Below, one piece after another: positions 42,502 to 54,970 of a DNA stretch of 64,000 bases. The position numbers were made by a program, and so were the translations under genes. A model generated the notes under the pieces. It did no database searches. It saw only the letters and a list, made by a program, of their open reading frames with translations, and was not told the origin of the DNA. Location: positions 57,501 to 121,500 of the forward strand of contig SCHM01000008.1 of the NCBI GenBank assembly GCA_004123355.1. Reading direction: 5' to 3'. Numbering within the stretch: the first letter of the stretch is position 1; every line of letters starts with the position of its first letter. The stretch comes from Amphirosellinia nigrospora (taxonomy: Eukaryota; Ascomycota; Sordariomycetes; Xylariales; Xylariaceae).

Positions 42502-43424
42502 AGGGGTCTGCTCGTACGGATGTTCGAGCCGTCGGGATCGCTGTAGCAGTTGCCGTTGATGGCGGAGGTCAAGTTGGGGATGATGGAAAAGGTGTTTTGA
42601 ACGGGCGCCATGGCCAGTTAATAGTCGGCACCATCAGATGAAACAAATGGAATAGATAGTTGGCTTGTGGGGAGGGACGCGCTGTCATGTCGTCGAAACT
42701 TAGGATCATCGGGCATGGCACATCGAGATGTGGCGTATTCGACCAATTCCTCACTGTGGCCAAGGGTCCGACACTCGAAGGCTAGTCGGAGGGCGTGACG
42801 GAAAAGAGGAAAACGAGAAACGAGTGCTGTGGTATCACAACGCGTCTCAGCAGTTTGTAAAGATGCCCCGCTACTGTACTACAAACTACCTAGGTAGCTT
42901 TAGGTAAGTTCGTTCCCTGCCTGTTTTGGTTGTACAACCCATCTATACCCGATCAAGTAGTATTCCTTAGTCCGATCCATCGGTTCGGATTGGAATTCCC
43001 ACGATCGGAATTCATGCGCATGCAGTTGCCTACCTATCGCGTACACTAGCAACTACTTAAGTACCTACTAGACTTAAATATTTTCGAATAGATTTAGACG
43101 GCAAGGGCATACATAGCCTTTGACTCATCTCGATGACATGGACGGCCAATGTGCCACAGAAATTCCTGAATATGGGTTGTAAGAATCTCACGCACGGCCT
43201 GTTCGGTCGGGATTTGTTGCCATTACCCATCGCCCCTCACCGACAATGCACCATGAAGCCACGATACGTGGCGGGGACCGGACATTGAGCAAATAGTGTC
43301 ATGATTGTAAAATGGGGTACCTGATACAGAGACTACAGGATATCATTTACCGTAATAGGGGTATATAGCAAGCATTCCTCGTCCATCCCGTCCGCCCGTC
43401 CACCACCCCTGCCCGGTTACTACG
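42502..43424. other. Intergenic region
   Basis: Upstream region of the previous minus-strand gene and 3' flank of the transporter gene. CTACCTAGGTAGCTTTAGG is seen near 42886 and CTACCTATCG / AAGTACCTACTAG near 43029-43070. The 64-codon minus frame 42569-42763 is not recognised. Confidence 0.45.
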
Positions 43425-45756
43425 TCAGCATTCATTCCCGGGACAGCCGACATTGGTGCCCAGCACATCGCCAGAGACGCCGGCGATCTCGAGGATGGCG
43501 CCCACAACACCGCCAAGACCCTCGCCCGCAATGAAACCCGCCGCCACGGCGTAGCCGTACAGCTCAAAGGAGGACAGCTTCCACTTCCTCCACGCAAAGG
43601 CAACGAGAGCGCCGAAGAGTGACGCCGTCGTGAAGACGGGGCTGGGCAACACAAACGACAGCGCGATGGCACCCCAGTTAGGCAGATAGTCGCGCACCCA
43701 TTCACGCTCGCCAACGAGGTAGAAGTGACGAAACACTACCTGCGCCACACAAATAATGGCCATGACGATGGAGAAGATGCCCGAGCTCCACGGAATATGG
43801 ACCGCCGGGTCCGTCACTGCCTGTGCCACAGCCGCCCACGCCGCCACCGAGGGCACGCCGAACGGACAATGGTCGTCGCCGTTGAGAATGCAGGGGTATG
43901 CCGTCGTGAAAAGTACGAACAAGCCAGGTGCCAGGAACACGCTGATGAGTGTGCCCATTCCCTGTGCATACCACTGCTTATTCGGGGGCGTTCCGAGGAG
44001 GAAACCGGTACGGAAGTCCGACGTCAGTGCGGTGCCGACGTCAGCAGCACCAGAAGCCAGACCGCCCGCAACAAGGTTGATCCTTTGTGCGTCTACAATC
44101 GAGTAACCCTTGCCCGATGTGGCAGCACCGAAGACGAGCTGACTGGCCTTGGAGGCCGCTGTCAGAGGCGTCTGGTCCGTTACGGCGCCGATCTGGATGG
44201 CCAGGAACGAGAACAGGAAACCAAGTAGGCAGGCCAGAATGGTCAGTCCAGGATTCATACCCCATTGGTAGTGGAAGACGATGATGGCGATCACAATACT
44301 CGCAACGAGGCCGAGCATCCACTGCCACATGGGGACTTGGTCCTCGGGCCGGGCAGAGTCCACAACCATGTTTGGATCATCTTCATATTTGCTAGCTTGT
44401 CTCTCGAAGAAAGCAGACGGCTTGCCAGTTAGCTTGACCGTCAACTGGTTGAAACCTCGGCACATCGCTTTCCAGGTAGCCTTACCGGCGTGCGCGAGCA
44501 CCTTGTACTGGACCAGAAGCTCGGCAATAGATGTTGCCACCATGATAAGCACACCCGGCCAAAGAAGCCAATATCGTGGGCTGGGGGTTTCGTGGCCGAG
44601 GTTTTTAAGGGATGCGAAGGTGTACAGGGAAGACCAGTATGGATCGTCAGGGTAGAGTTGCTTGCCGATGCACTCGCCGTAATGGACGAGCGTAGGACCG
44701 ATAACACCCCAGGCCAAGACAGCGCCGGCGAACAAGGAGATGGCGGCGTTCATACCGATTAAAATACCACTGCCGATGAAGGCCGGCGTCCACTCCCAGT
44801 ACCAGCCCCATGATTCAATATTCAATGCCCAACTTGTGCCCTTGCTCCAGATGTGGATCCATGTGAAAGGATGCCAGTCGTAGAGGAGGCCAACCGCGTA
44901 ATAAGAGGCAACACGCTGGATGAGGGCGACTGAGAATGCCAGGGCGAGTGCCTTAAGCTTGCTGATAGCCTCGCGAGCACCTGCAGCACCAGCGTGCATG
45001 GATCGGATAGTCAGGGCCACCGCAGTAGGGGTGGGGAAGAGCAGCTTGAGCTCACGGGCAACCCTAATGATGAAGAATTTCCGGAGAGGTGTCACGAAAA
45101 ACAGACCAAAGAAAGAGCACACGAGGGTGATGGTGATAAGAGGACCAAAGTTCTCCTGAGGGGTGCCCTCGATGGCATGGAGTCGATAGATGGCAGGAAT
45201 ACCAGCAACGAAGATCCCAGCGATACCACCAGAACCAGTAGCCGCCGCTTGGATGATGGAGTTTTCCTGGGGGCCGAAGCTGCCCCCGAGAATGGGCCAG
45301 TTGTGACAACCTCTTGACAAGAGTTTAACGATACCGTATCCGAAAATGGACCCGAAAATATTAGCCGAGAAAGTAAAGCCGGTTTTTAGACCTAACAAGG
45401 GGAGTTGGCATTAGATACGTCACGAATGAATAGAAACCGACCAGCTAGTTCGTCTATAATGTGGAGCGTGGTTTACCTACCAAGGTACAGATTCGAAGCA
45501 TTGACGAGAGCGCCGAGCGCGATACCAACAATAACAGCACGAGCCGTCAAGGGTTTGGTTCATACGGAATGTTAGGATCCAGTTTTAGAGGAACGTATAG
45601 ATCGAGTTCCTCTTCAATCTCCTTCTCGTCGACCTTGACGTTGTCGTACTTGTCATCGACGTTGACGTCGCCATACTTCTCGTCACCCTTGTCCGTAGGG
45701 GAGGGCCCGGCCGATGCGTCGGCCACATAGGCCTCGCGCACCTCAGTTGATGCCAT
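43425..45756 (-). CDS. OPT-family oligopeptide transporter
   Basis: Exon 1 is 45756-45481 and exon 2 is 45391-43425, with a GTAGGT..TTGTTAG intron. Exon 2 alone is an intact 656-codon frame. The N-terminal ~70 residues are acidic and cytosolic ([29 protein letters not shown]). At least twelve membrane segments follow, with family-like sequence [81 protein letters not shown] and [21 protein letters not shown]. The layout resembles the OPT members related to yeast YGL114W rather than the classic tetrapeptide transporters; the substrate is therefore unsure (small peptide or metal conjugate). One missing base in a run of C at about 45548-45553 breaks [21 protein letters not shown]. With it restored, the exon phases agree. 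Confidence 0.93.
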
Positions 45757-48700
45757 ATTTACTTGACCAAAGACCAGTCGCCCTCACGACCGATGGACAA
45801 GCAATGGCCGGAGTGGTGTCAATATCCAAAGGAAGTTGAATGGTATGGGACGGTCCAACCGGGAGATGAGAGGGACCAGGCTTGGTTCATATACTGAGAC
45901 ATGATCTCTTGGCTGAACATATGCTCCCTCCCCAATAAGCCAGCAGTGAATACATGCGTTACCTTACACATGCAACATACCTACAGGGGTTGGGGCGGGG
46001 TTCTAGTTGCCGGCCGAGGCCACTGTCCAGTTAAAAGCCACATACCTATCAAACAAGAAGGACGAAGGACTGGCTCCATGTCCAAGATACACTAACCCAG
46101 CCGAAGTTCAGTGGAGAGCTTAGTAGGACCAGTCCAGTCCGTTCCATCAGTTCGAGAACTATACTAGATAGAGGTGCGATTCCGAATTTGGAAGGCAGAG
46201 AGATATTCGAGAGGTTGAGAAAACGTTCAGTTGAATACTCTTCTTTCTGAGGCCCTTTGTTCACGAGATTTCAAGTGGCGAGAACCGGGCACCACATCAA
46301 ACGCCTGCGATCCAGATTGTATCGACGGCCGGCACTTGTCTCTAAGCGGCAGTCTCGAGTATAATACGAAGTGCCACAAAAGTTTGGTCTGCTACCTCGA
46401 CTATGTCTCGATGATGGGCTAGAACGCCCATAGTACTTAGGTGGCTACTACCGGTCTACCCATCTCCGCGTTCGAGAACATATTCCTCGGCGCCATGCTC
46501 AGGCGTTGTAGGACAAAATCAATAATATGTAGTGGGTGTAACCTTTCCGTCCTACCAACAGGACACCAACACTGAAGGTGCACGCGAGTAGTCTACATAG
46601 CTTCTAACCTTGCGCTTGTTTACCCCCAACCAGCCTAGCCTCCATCTTGCCTAGGGTGTAGATAAGGGCTAGCATTACTAGGAATTCCTAGCTCACGCGA
46701 CTTCCAAAACCCGATCATCTTACCAGTCTCGCTGAGGCTCGCCTCCAGCAGGTATGCTTGGCCGACCACGGGAATTCTGCGCTAGGCCTCGACAGATATT
46801 GTTATCTAACCTAAAATCAGACCCAATGCCTCAAAGCCAGACTGGTGTTTACATATCATCAGCTAACAACAGGCCAAGCCGCAAATAATTCATGGGAATC
46901 GGTATCTCCACCAGCGAGCCAAACGCGGGGAAGATAACAAGAGTATACCTACTTTTTTGCGGCGTATCTACATAGTACAAGTTATCTTTGGGGCATTTGT
47001 AATTCCTTCCATCTCCAGTTAGGGTTAATATCATATGTACCAACCCTGCAAACCAGTACTTAGGCACACTAGAGCTAGAGCTGGAACGCAAATGGTATCG
47101 ACCCGGAGCAAAAGACCTGGCTAGCATGCTTGGCACCGACCCAGGATGTTACATAGTATTCAGCTCAGCTCACTTACCATTCTTGTCTCAGACTCCCTAC
47201 AACAACTCGCGATGGCGCAGTGAGTATGGCAAACATATCCAGCACACTTAGCTTGCGGCAATTTTGGAGAATCAACAGCCCAACGAAATTTGCGGCTTTA
47301 ACGACTCTACTCAATACCTAGTTAGATGAACAACTGGTTTGTTTCAACAGGTTGGTGCACTAAATGGCAGAAGTCGGTTCAAGAGCACCTCATACCATAC
47401 TCTGTCCGTACGAGAGAGGGAATGGGGAAACACAGCCAGTCCAAGAGAAGAAGGTCTCTCGAAGCAAGGCTATCGCCCATCTTCTAAGCCTCGGTATCAT
47501 TTGCCTGATTGGACGGTCCTAACACTACGTACGTACTGTGGTGTTATAGGGACCTCGGCTAAACAACACATTCAGTAAATGTACCCTCCATAGGCGTCGC
47601 CGGCATATGCCCGATAGTCCCATGCTGGTGTGGATCGGAGGGATTAAGAAGGCGGGTAAGATATGCTCACATACGGTCAATTCAGCCAACACCATTGTCA
47701 TCTGGATCCACGGCTACCCAAGTCGGGAAGAACTCCAACGGCCTTGATGTGTGACACCAAAGCTCACGTCCTTTATCCTTTATGGAATAGTTTGTTAATA
47801 TCGCCAACCTGCCCTTTGAGCACAACTGTCCTGCTGCCTATCGTCAACCAGCCTCTGTTCTGCCTTGAAACGGTTAGTAGCTCCGGGGCTACTCCCGAGA
47901 CTACCAGGAATATATGATCCAGGAACTTGAGGCGAGGTTTTGAGGGGCTGAAGAGCCTATCAAACTACACTATTTCTCAGGGCTCAGGCTAAAAGCGGCA
48001 TGGCTCAGGTGAAATTCCCATTGGTAAAGCTTGTGGCTGCAAGTATATAGCTATATCACTAGATGGGTACGGAGCAACGCCCTAAGCGCAACTTGCTACC
48101 ACCACATGTCACGATGTAAAACTGAGGATCTCACTAGGATGTGGTGCGCTCTCACTATATTGACAGTTTTCCTGGATTCTGAACACAACATATCACCGGC
48201 CTAGCTATCACAATGAAATTGGACAATCCTAGATGCGGACGGGTGTTCACTATCGGCATTTATTCCATCTGGACAGTTTAAACAATAAGGCTTTAATAAA
48301 GCTTTGAATATTAGTATGGTTGTTTTATATATTGGGTCGTGTATAACCAAAAATTTTAGTAGTTATTTTTCACCGCAGAAAATAAATACTTTTCATTGTC
48401 GATGGCGGGCTGGAACATTCTGCCTAACCTACCTACCTATGTTCCAAATTTCCCACTATAGCTGATTGTCAAATACGGCCGATGGGGAGCATCAACCAAA
48501 GCGGAATTAAGCCGTCTATCTTTCTCGCCACTGAAATGCACACCATCCAGGCTGGATACCGGCTAGTTAACAACACGGTCTACCGGGTTCTCCGGTTATG
48601 TGATAATTATTTTATCGATCGTCGTTGCTAGGGTTCTTTGAAGTTATTCTTCTCACGTACTATTAGTGATTTCTCTAAAGCTATGTATTCCATTACGACA

Positions 48701-49625
48701 ACTTTTGTCCTCGGGCAACGTTTGGGACAGATACTACTGAACAAACCGTAACCTAATTACTTGTAGCTGTAGCTGACGGCCTGTACGCAGTAGCTCGCCT
48801 CCTAACAGCTATACACTATATGACGTGCAATCTCATAATAATAACATATGATATCACGAATCCTTGATACGTGTTCTGCGTAATTTCATGATACTACGAT
48901 GAAGACGCCTATCAAAGTTGTCCGGTATACTAAGTGTGTTTACTGCCTACATCTAAGGCCCCTTCTACTACAATACTAGGATCTTTCCTTGCTGCTAGCT
49001 ATGTCCTCCTGTTAGGTCTAGTACATTAGCTATAGGTAGTATCACGCTGCCTGGTGGCGCTTAAAAATGTGCCTTATGATATGTTTCTCTGCCTTTTATA
49101 TTCATGGGATGCTACTCGATAGCCTTGCTCCTCACAAACCCCCGTTACCTTCAAACTGACTAGAAGTCAAACTGCGTAGATAGCTTTGAAACTGTACTGA
49201 CAATCCCTAATTTCCTAGCAGCGTAGGGTGGGTATGGGGGATGCTACAATTTCACTCTGAGATATGGATGACCATATTTCACCAAAGACGTCCTACACTA
49301 AGTCGTCTAGGTAAGTCCATCGTCATTTTTCACCACGAACACGAGTCAGCCAGCCGGTTCTCAATCGACCCGGGCAACGCCGGCTCCGTTTATTTCATTT
49401 TTCTCCCGCGAGTGATTCAGGTAAATCATTAAATCCATTGTGACCCATCATTCACCTCAGTCAGGCTGTACCATCCTATGTGGACTAATAGCAAGTAGTG
49501 CCACCCGGCCCTCAACACCATGCAATGCGATAATGAAGGAAAATAGACCAACCCAGGAACTCATCGCATGACTGGGATTGAGAAAGAAAATAACACACAA
49601 CATATCCTCCTCCCGTCTCGTCTCG
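45757..49625. other. Gene-poor stretch
   Basis: Nearly 3.9 kb without a gene I can support on either strand. The longest frames (46849-47136 minus, 47663-47917 plus) have no family features. Sequence is of mixed composition, AT-rich around 48280-48400 and 48820-48900 (TAATAATAACATATGATATC). This could be relic transposon DNA too decayed to name. Confidence 0.55.
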
Positions 49626-51440
49626 TTACATGAATATGCCCACCCAGGCCGCCTTGGTACTAATCTCTGAGTCGCAGTCCTCGACCGCGCATAGTAGCTT
49701 TTTACCTCCTTCGCCACTCGGGCGAAAACTTACGGGAACAGGATTTCGGGAAGAAGATCGACGATTTTCGAAGCATCGTTGGCAGTAAACCTACAAACCC
49801 ATGTCAGCACGACGGCTTGCTTCCAGACGTAGAGGTGCAATGTATCATCAGCTTACGTGACCACAAGCCTTGACAGCCCAGAAGTGATGCTCGGCCATGG
49901 CCTTCTTGGAGCGGCCTTTCTTCGTTAACGTTGGAGGAATGCCATTGTCACATTCGGGATCATATGCCAACTCTTGATCACAGCTCGGACAAATAGCAAC
50001 CAAATCCTCGCCCGTATCTCGAGTAAATCCAGGTCGAGCAGGAGCCGGGGGTTCGTGGGTAGGTCTAAGAGGGCCCGCGCCATGCCAGCAACGGGCTGAC
50101 CGGCAGGTCCGACATGCGGCATAGGAGGGAAATGATGGGCAACGGCATAATCAAGTTGTATCTGGCCAAGCCCGAACAATGGATTCGCGGCGGACGGGGT
50201 CGGGGTCGGGGAAGTTGTTAATGTTGCGTTCGCCGGTTATGACGAGGTCATCATCATGGCCGAGATTGCGGTTGGCCATGATGGACTGGTTGCTCAGGAA
50301 CTGGAAGAGTGGGATGTTCTGTAGCTGCATGAATTGTGACAAGGGCGCAGGCGGCTGCGGCGAAGGTTGTTCTCGGGTTGCATTGGCGCGGCTGGTACTG
50401 GGCTAGGGTGTTGAGCTGGTCGCCCAACCTAGCGGTTCTAGTACCACGGCCAGCGTCGTTGTGAAGGTGAAGGTGATGGCGATGGGGGTGGCTGCTATGG
50501 CTATTATGTGTGTTTCGTCTCGGGGAGGCGTGCAGGGGTTGGTCCTCGTCGTCGGAGCTCGAGAGGATGATGATGTGCTGGTCGTCGACGTAATTGCCAT
50601 CGCTTCGATTTAATCGGGGAGGAGCGTTCTGAGTCTGCGAACGCAGCCTTCGCTGGTTCTCCGACCGCCTCTCCGGCACTGACCGGGCTGGCTGGCTAGC
50701 AGGGCTTGGGCGCGCCGGCATTCCTACGTCGTCGTCGCCCGTCAAATCGATAACGTTGGGAGGCGGTTGTCTCGGCCTTCGCCGTGTAACCAAGGCGGGA
50801 TAGGCACGTCTGCCACCGACTCCGACTCCGGCAACGTTTCCCTGGCCGCTACCTCGACTTGCACTAGCTGGTCTCTGTGTGCCCTGGGCGCGGGGCGGGC
50901 GTAGCCGCACCGCCGTGAGGTTGATCCATGATGGGCGGTTGTGGACGTAGTCCCCAGTGATCCTGTACTAGGTGGATGACGGCGTGATGCAGGGCGAGAG
51001 GGTCGTTTTCGTCAAAATTAGGGTAATCATCACTCTCGGATGGTCTCAGCGTCGACTAGAAATTCAACACCGTCGAAGTCAACCTCCCTCATGTCCCAGT
51101 CAAAGTCGTCAAAATACCCTAACAAGTCGTCAAAACCGTCGTCGTCGTCGTCGTCGTAATAACCTGCCTCGTCCTCTTCACCGTCCAGGCTTTCGTCGTC
51201 GTCTTCTTCTTCTTCTTCCTCTTCTTCTCCTCCTTCTTCGTCTATGCTGGTATCATACTCGTCGTATTCGTCATCGGTGTCTGCGAGGATGGAACTGGCG
51301 TCGGATGCAAGGCCATCGAATATGGAAAAGTTGTGGTTAGGAGGCCGCGATCGAGGGGAAGAATTAAATAGGTTGGGGGGATCCGAGTTGGGGAGATCGG
51401 CCATAGTATTCCGGGGAGGTAGTTCGTGGAAGGATTGCAC
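49626..51440 (-). CDS. RING-finger protein with SUMO-interacting motifs
   Basis: The last exon is 49790-49626 and an intron lies at 49791-49856 (GTAAGC..TTTGTAG). The C-terminal module reads AICPSCDQELAYDPECDN, AEHHFWAVKACGHVYCQRCFEN and LLCAVEDCDSEISTKAAWVGIFM, a C-x2-C..H..C-x2-C RING-like set. Upstream are two hydrophobic-acidic motifs of the SUMO-interacting type, NVIDLTGDDDVG and IIILSSSDDED. The 5' end is unsure: MDQPHGGAATPAPRPG at 50929 is a good start, but the same frame continues upstream through YPNFDENDPLALHHAVIHLVQDHWGL to a very acidic ORF that begins at 51440 or 51404. Shifts are needed near 50070, 50180, 50360 and 50900. It matches proteins annotated as 'cell cycle control' RING proteins in related fungi; a SUMO-targeted ubiquitin ligase role is inference. 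Confidence 0.7.
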
Positions 51441-52173
51441 TGGATCTTGGTCTATTAAATGTAAAAGTTAGTTAGCAAGCTACAAGTATTAACTGGGAAA
51501 GGCCTGGGGAACAGGGAATGGGGAACTGGGACGGGTATGACGGACAATAAAGAAGGCTAGCCAGGACAGGAATGGCAAACCACTATAACAGCACCACTGC
51601 CGCCAAAACGCACAGTAGGGCTGCCCGGCTCAGGCAGGAAGCTGGTGTGGGGTGGTGCAGTGCCTAGGTACTAGGTAGTGTGGGGTCCACAACGGAAGCT
51701 ACTAGGGTATAAGGGCATATTGCTGGGGCTGTGGCACCTCTAGGTACTCGCTGGTCGAGTCGTAAAATACACACTCATTTACCCCCTGTGTGTTCAGTAG
51801 GTACCTACTACTATGGGGATCAAACGGACGTCGTGTATACTAGGAGCCAGGCATAATACATAGTGCTCTCGATGTATACTTGTGAGGAGGATACAGGGAA
51901 GGACTACGAGGAACAGAGGCACGACAAGTATGAATGTTGATACAATGCAGGGAGGGTGTTTGGTTTGTGTCCAAGCTCAGAATTAGGTAACGCGTTCTGT
52001 GGAGCAGGCATCCAATGTTTTATGCGGGCATGTAGCTTCACGCCCGGCAGAAAGGAAATATTTTGGATACCTACCTTTCTCATGTGATGTTTCAATTGTT
52101 TTGATTGGCAGTTAGCCAGTCCTTCTTGGCCAACGTATTGTTGCCATCTTTTCGACCAAAAAAACTGGTTCGC
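51441..52173. promoter_or_regulatory. Divergent promoter between the RING gene and drs1
   Basis: About 730 bp between start codons on opposite strands. GGTACTAGGTAGTG at about 51667, TAGGTACTCGC at about 51741 and GTAGGTACCTACTAC at about 51799 belong to the GGTACCTA motif class seen elsewhere in this window. Confidence 0.4.
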
Positions 52174-54559
52174 CATGGCCTCGAAAAGGAAAGCAGATGA
52201 CTTCATATATACCTCTCGGACAATGACGAGATTCCCTCGACAGAGAAGATGAGCCAAACCCGCCGAAGAAGAAGCCCAAAAAACACACGAAGAGCTTGCC
52301 AGCCGATGCCCACGTCGAGAAAATAGTACATGGGGTATGAAGGTGGGGACGACGGTGCGATGGACTCTGAGTTTGAATTGTCGAAGAAAGACTACCGAAT
52401 TCAGGACAGAAGACTTCGAGGGCTGGGGTTTTGAAGGGGCACGCAAGCAATGAATGTTGGTCGCCAAAAAAGGGCTGTCGATGTCGACGACATAGTTCGG
52501 AGGCGGAGGGGCGACATGAGCAAGCTCATCGAGGCCGAGTCGGAACGCGAGTCCGACAGTAGTGCAGAAGAAGATATGAATCTTGACGACGAGGACGATG
52601 AGGTACTAGCTGAAGATGGCTTCGGCATGGATGCGGCGCCTGATAATGAGTCCGAAAACGAGGCTCCTCTGAATATGGAGAGGAAGATGGCGGAGATATA
52701 GACGATGACGATGCGGCATCCGACAACGACTCGTCGCCACACCCGTATACCATCCGACGATATAGATCAGTCCGACGCGACCTGCGACGAGGAAGACCCG
52801 AGGAGGCGGCTAAACGGGAGGCCTTCTTCGAACCCGAAGATGAGACATCGGCGAAGCAGACCGCGAAATCATCCTTTCAAACCATGTCGCTCTCCCGTCC
52901 TATACTCCGGGTTGAATACCATCGGCTTCAATACCCTACTCCCATCCAGGCCAAGGCATACGATTGCGTTGGAAGGCAGAGACTTGGTTGGTGGGGCTGT
53001 TACCGGCTCAGGGAAGACAGCTGCGTTTGTGGTACCAATACTGGAACGATTGCTCTACAGGCCGAACAAGATACCTACTAGTCGTGTCGTTATCATGGCG
53101 CCCATCGTGAACTAGCTATTCAATGCATTCTGTCGCAACTAAGCTGGCCAGTCATACGGATATCAAGTTCTGTCTAGCGGTTGGTGGCTTAAGCTGAAGT
53201 TCAGGAGGCAGAGCTGCGCCTGAGACCCGATGTCATTATTGCCACGCCTGGACGATTCATCGACCACATGCGCAACTCGGCTAGCTTCGCGACAGACAAT
53301 CGAGATTCTCGTCCTGGATGAACTGATCGGATGCTAGAGGACGGGTTTGCCGATGAATTAAATGAGATATTAACGACGTTGCCTAAGTCTAGGCAGACTA
53401 TGCTCTTTCGGCTACGATGACTTCATCCGTTGACCGGCTTATCCGCGTGGGACTAAACAAACCCGTGCGAGCGATGGTAGATTCGCAGAAGAAGACCGTC
53501 GACAAGCTTGAGCAAAAGTTTGTCAGATTACGCCTGGGAGAGAGGAGAAGCGGATGGGATATCTCATTCATATCTGCAAGACGATGCATACGGAACGTGT
53601 CGTGGTTTTCTTTCGACAGAAGAAAGATGCGCATAGGGCTCGGGTCATATTCGCCTTGTTTGGCCTATCTTGCGCCGAGCTTCATGGCAGTATGAACCAG
53701 AATCAGGTATGTTTACTTGTATCTGCTCCATAAACGAAATAATGATGGATATATCCCGACCATCTGGCTAACATATACATAGCGCATTTCAAGCGTTGAG
53801 CTATTCCGTGATGGCAAGGTCAACTTCCTCCTAGCAACGGACTTGGCCTCTCGCGGCCTCGACATCAGGGGCATCGACACCGTCATCAACTATGAGGGCC
53901 CTCAAACCCTCGAGATCTATGTACATCGCGTCGGACGTACGGCTAGAGCCGGCCGATCTGGCGTAGCTGTCACGCTGGCAGCCGAGCCAGACCGCAAGGT
54001 CGTGAAGGCGTCGTGAAGGCGGGGAAGTCACAAGGTGCCAAGATCAGCAGCCTCATCATCGAGTCCAAAGATGCAGACGAATGGCAGTCGCGCATTGATG
54101 AATTAGAAGACGAGATTGTTGCCATTACGCGTGAAGAAAAGGAGGAACGCAGCTCGCACAGGCCGAGATGCAGATCCGTAAAGGCGAGAACATGGTCTTA
54201 CATGAGGATGAGATTAAGGCCCGCCCAAAACGCACTTGGTTCGAGACACAGGCGGATAAGAAGGCAGCGAAGGAGGCGGGAAGCGCCGAGTTGAATGGAT
54301 TGAGGATGCGATGAAGAGAAAAGGGGGGGCAAACTTAGCGGGAAGGATAAAAAGAACTGGACGCTCGCGCAGCCGGAAAGAGGATGCTGAAGGGGTGGCG
54401 GATGTGGAAAAGGGGGCAGCTGAACGGTCAGGAAAGGGCGCTGTTTTGAATTTCGCTACCAGTAAAGCTAAGGCCAACGGAAAGAAAGGGGCTTCGAGCG
54501 CAGGGGTTAAGGCAAAAGCTAGAAATGCTAGGAAAGGGAAGATCGGGAAGAGGAGATGA
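52174..54559 (+). CDS. drs1: DEAD-box ATP-dependent RNA helicase Drs1
   Basis: The start [12 protein letters not shown] is at 52174 and the end [13 protein letters not shown] at 54559; an intron lies at 53707-53782 (GTATGT..TACATAG). Recognisable parts in order are [19 protein letters not shown] and an acidic stretch, the Walker A motif [21 protein letters not shown], then [32 protein letters not shown], the DEAD box, [61 protein letters not shown] and [15 protein letters not shown]. The C-terminus is basic. Drs1 acts in the nucleolus in 60S subunit assembly. More than eight frame changes are needed, including one within the DEAD box at about 53317-53322 and others near 52200-52440, 53100-53290, 53550 and 54016. 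Whether this copy is alive cannot be settled from the sequence. Confidence 0.85.
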
Positions 54560-54970
54560 GACAAAGTATGTGAGTGGGATAAAATGAGGAGGCAATAGAG
54601 TTATAAGATATTAGGCAACGATGATTAGATCGATCCATATATTTAACCTATTTGCATACTAAGAATAAGAAATAGAAATCATTAAAGATCTGGGTTGTAT
54701 TAAGGAGCTTATGTTCACACAAAGGTCGGTAACACCCGACGGAAGCCTTATCCATCCATACTAATAATGAATTATCTCACTTAATTTCCCGGGCGTATTA
54801 TTGCACAAAATATATTACTCTTGAGTTGGTTCTAGTAGAGGGAACCTGGTAATATATAGGGTATATGTGTTATATTACGGAGTAACGCTTGGTCTCCTCG
54901 CTATTTTCCCCTGTATCCGGTCCTACGCTCGTGTCTGCCTGCTCTTACCGTGATGTTAGCCCACGCTTTC
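54560..54970. other. Intergenic region between convergent genes
   Basis: AT-rich 3' flanks of drs1 and app1. No gene or RNA feature is seen. Confidence 0.55.

Noticed and set aside
47684-47760. Reading SANTIVIWIHGYPSREEL, similar to a lipase/hydrolase strand
   Set aside because: It stops at once in the same frame and has no catalytic triad or neighbouring similarity; likely chance.
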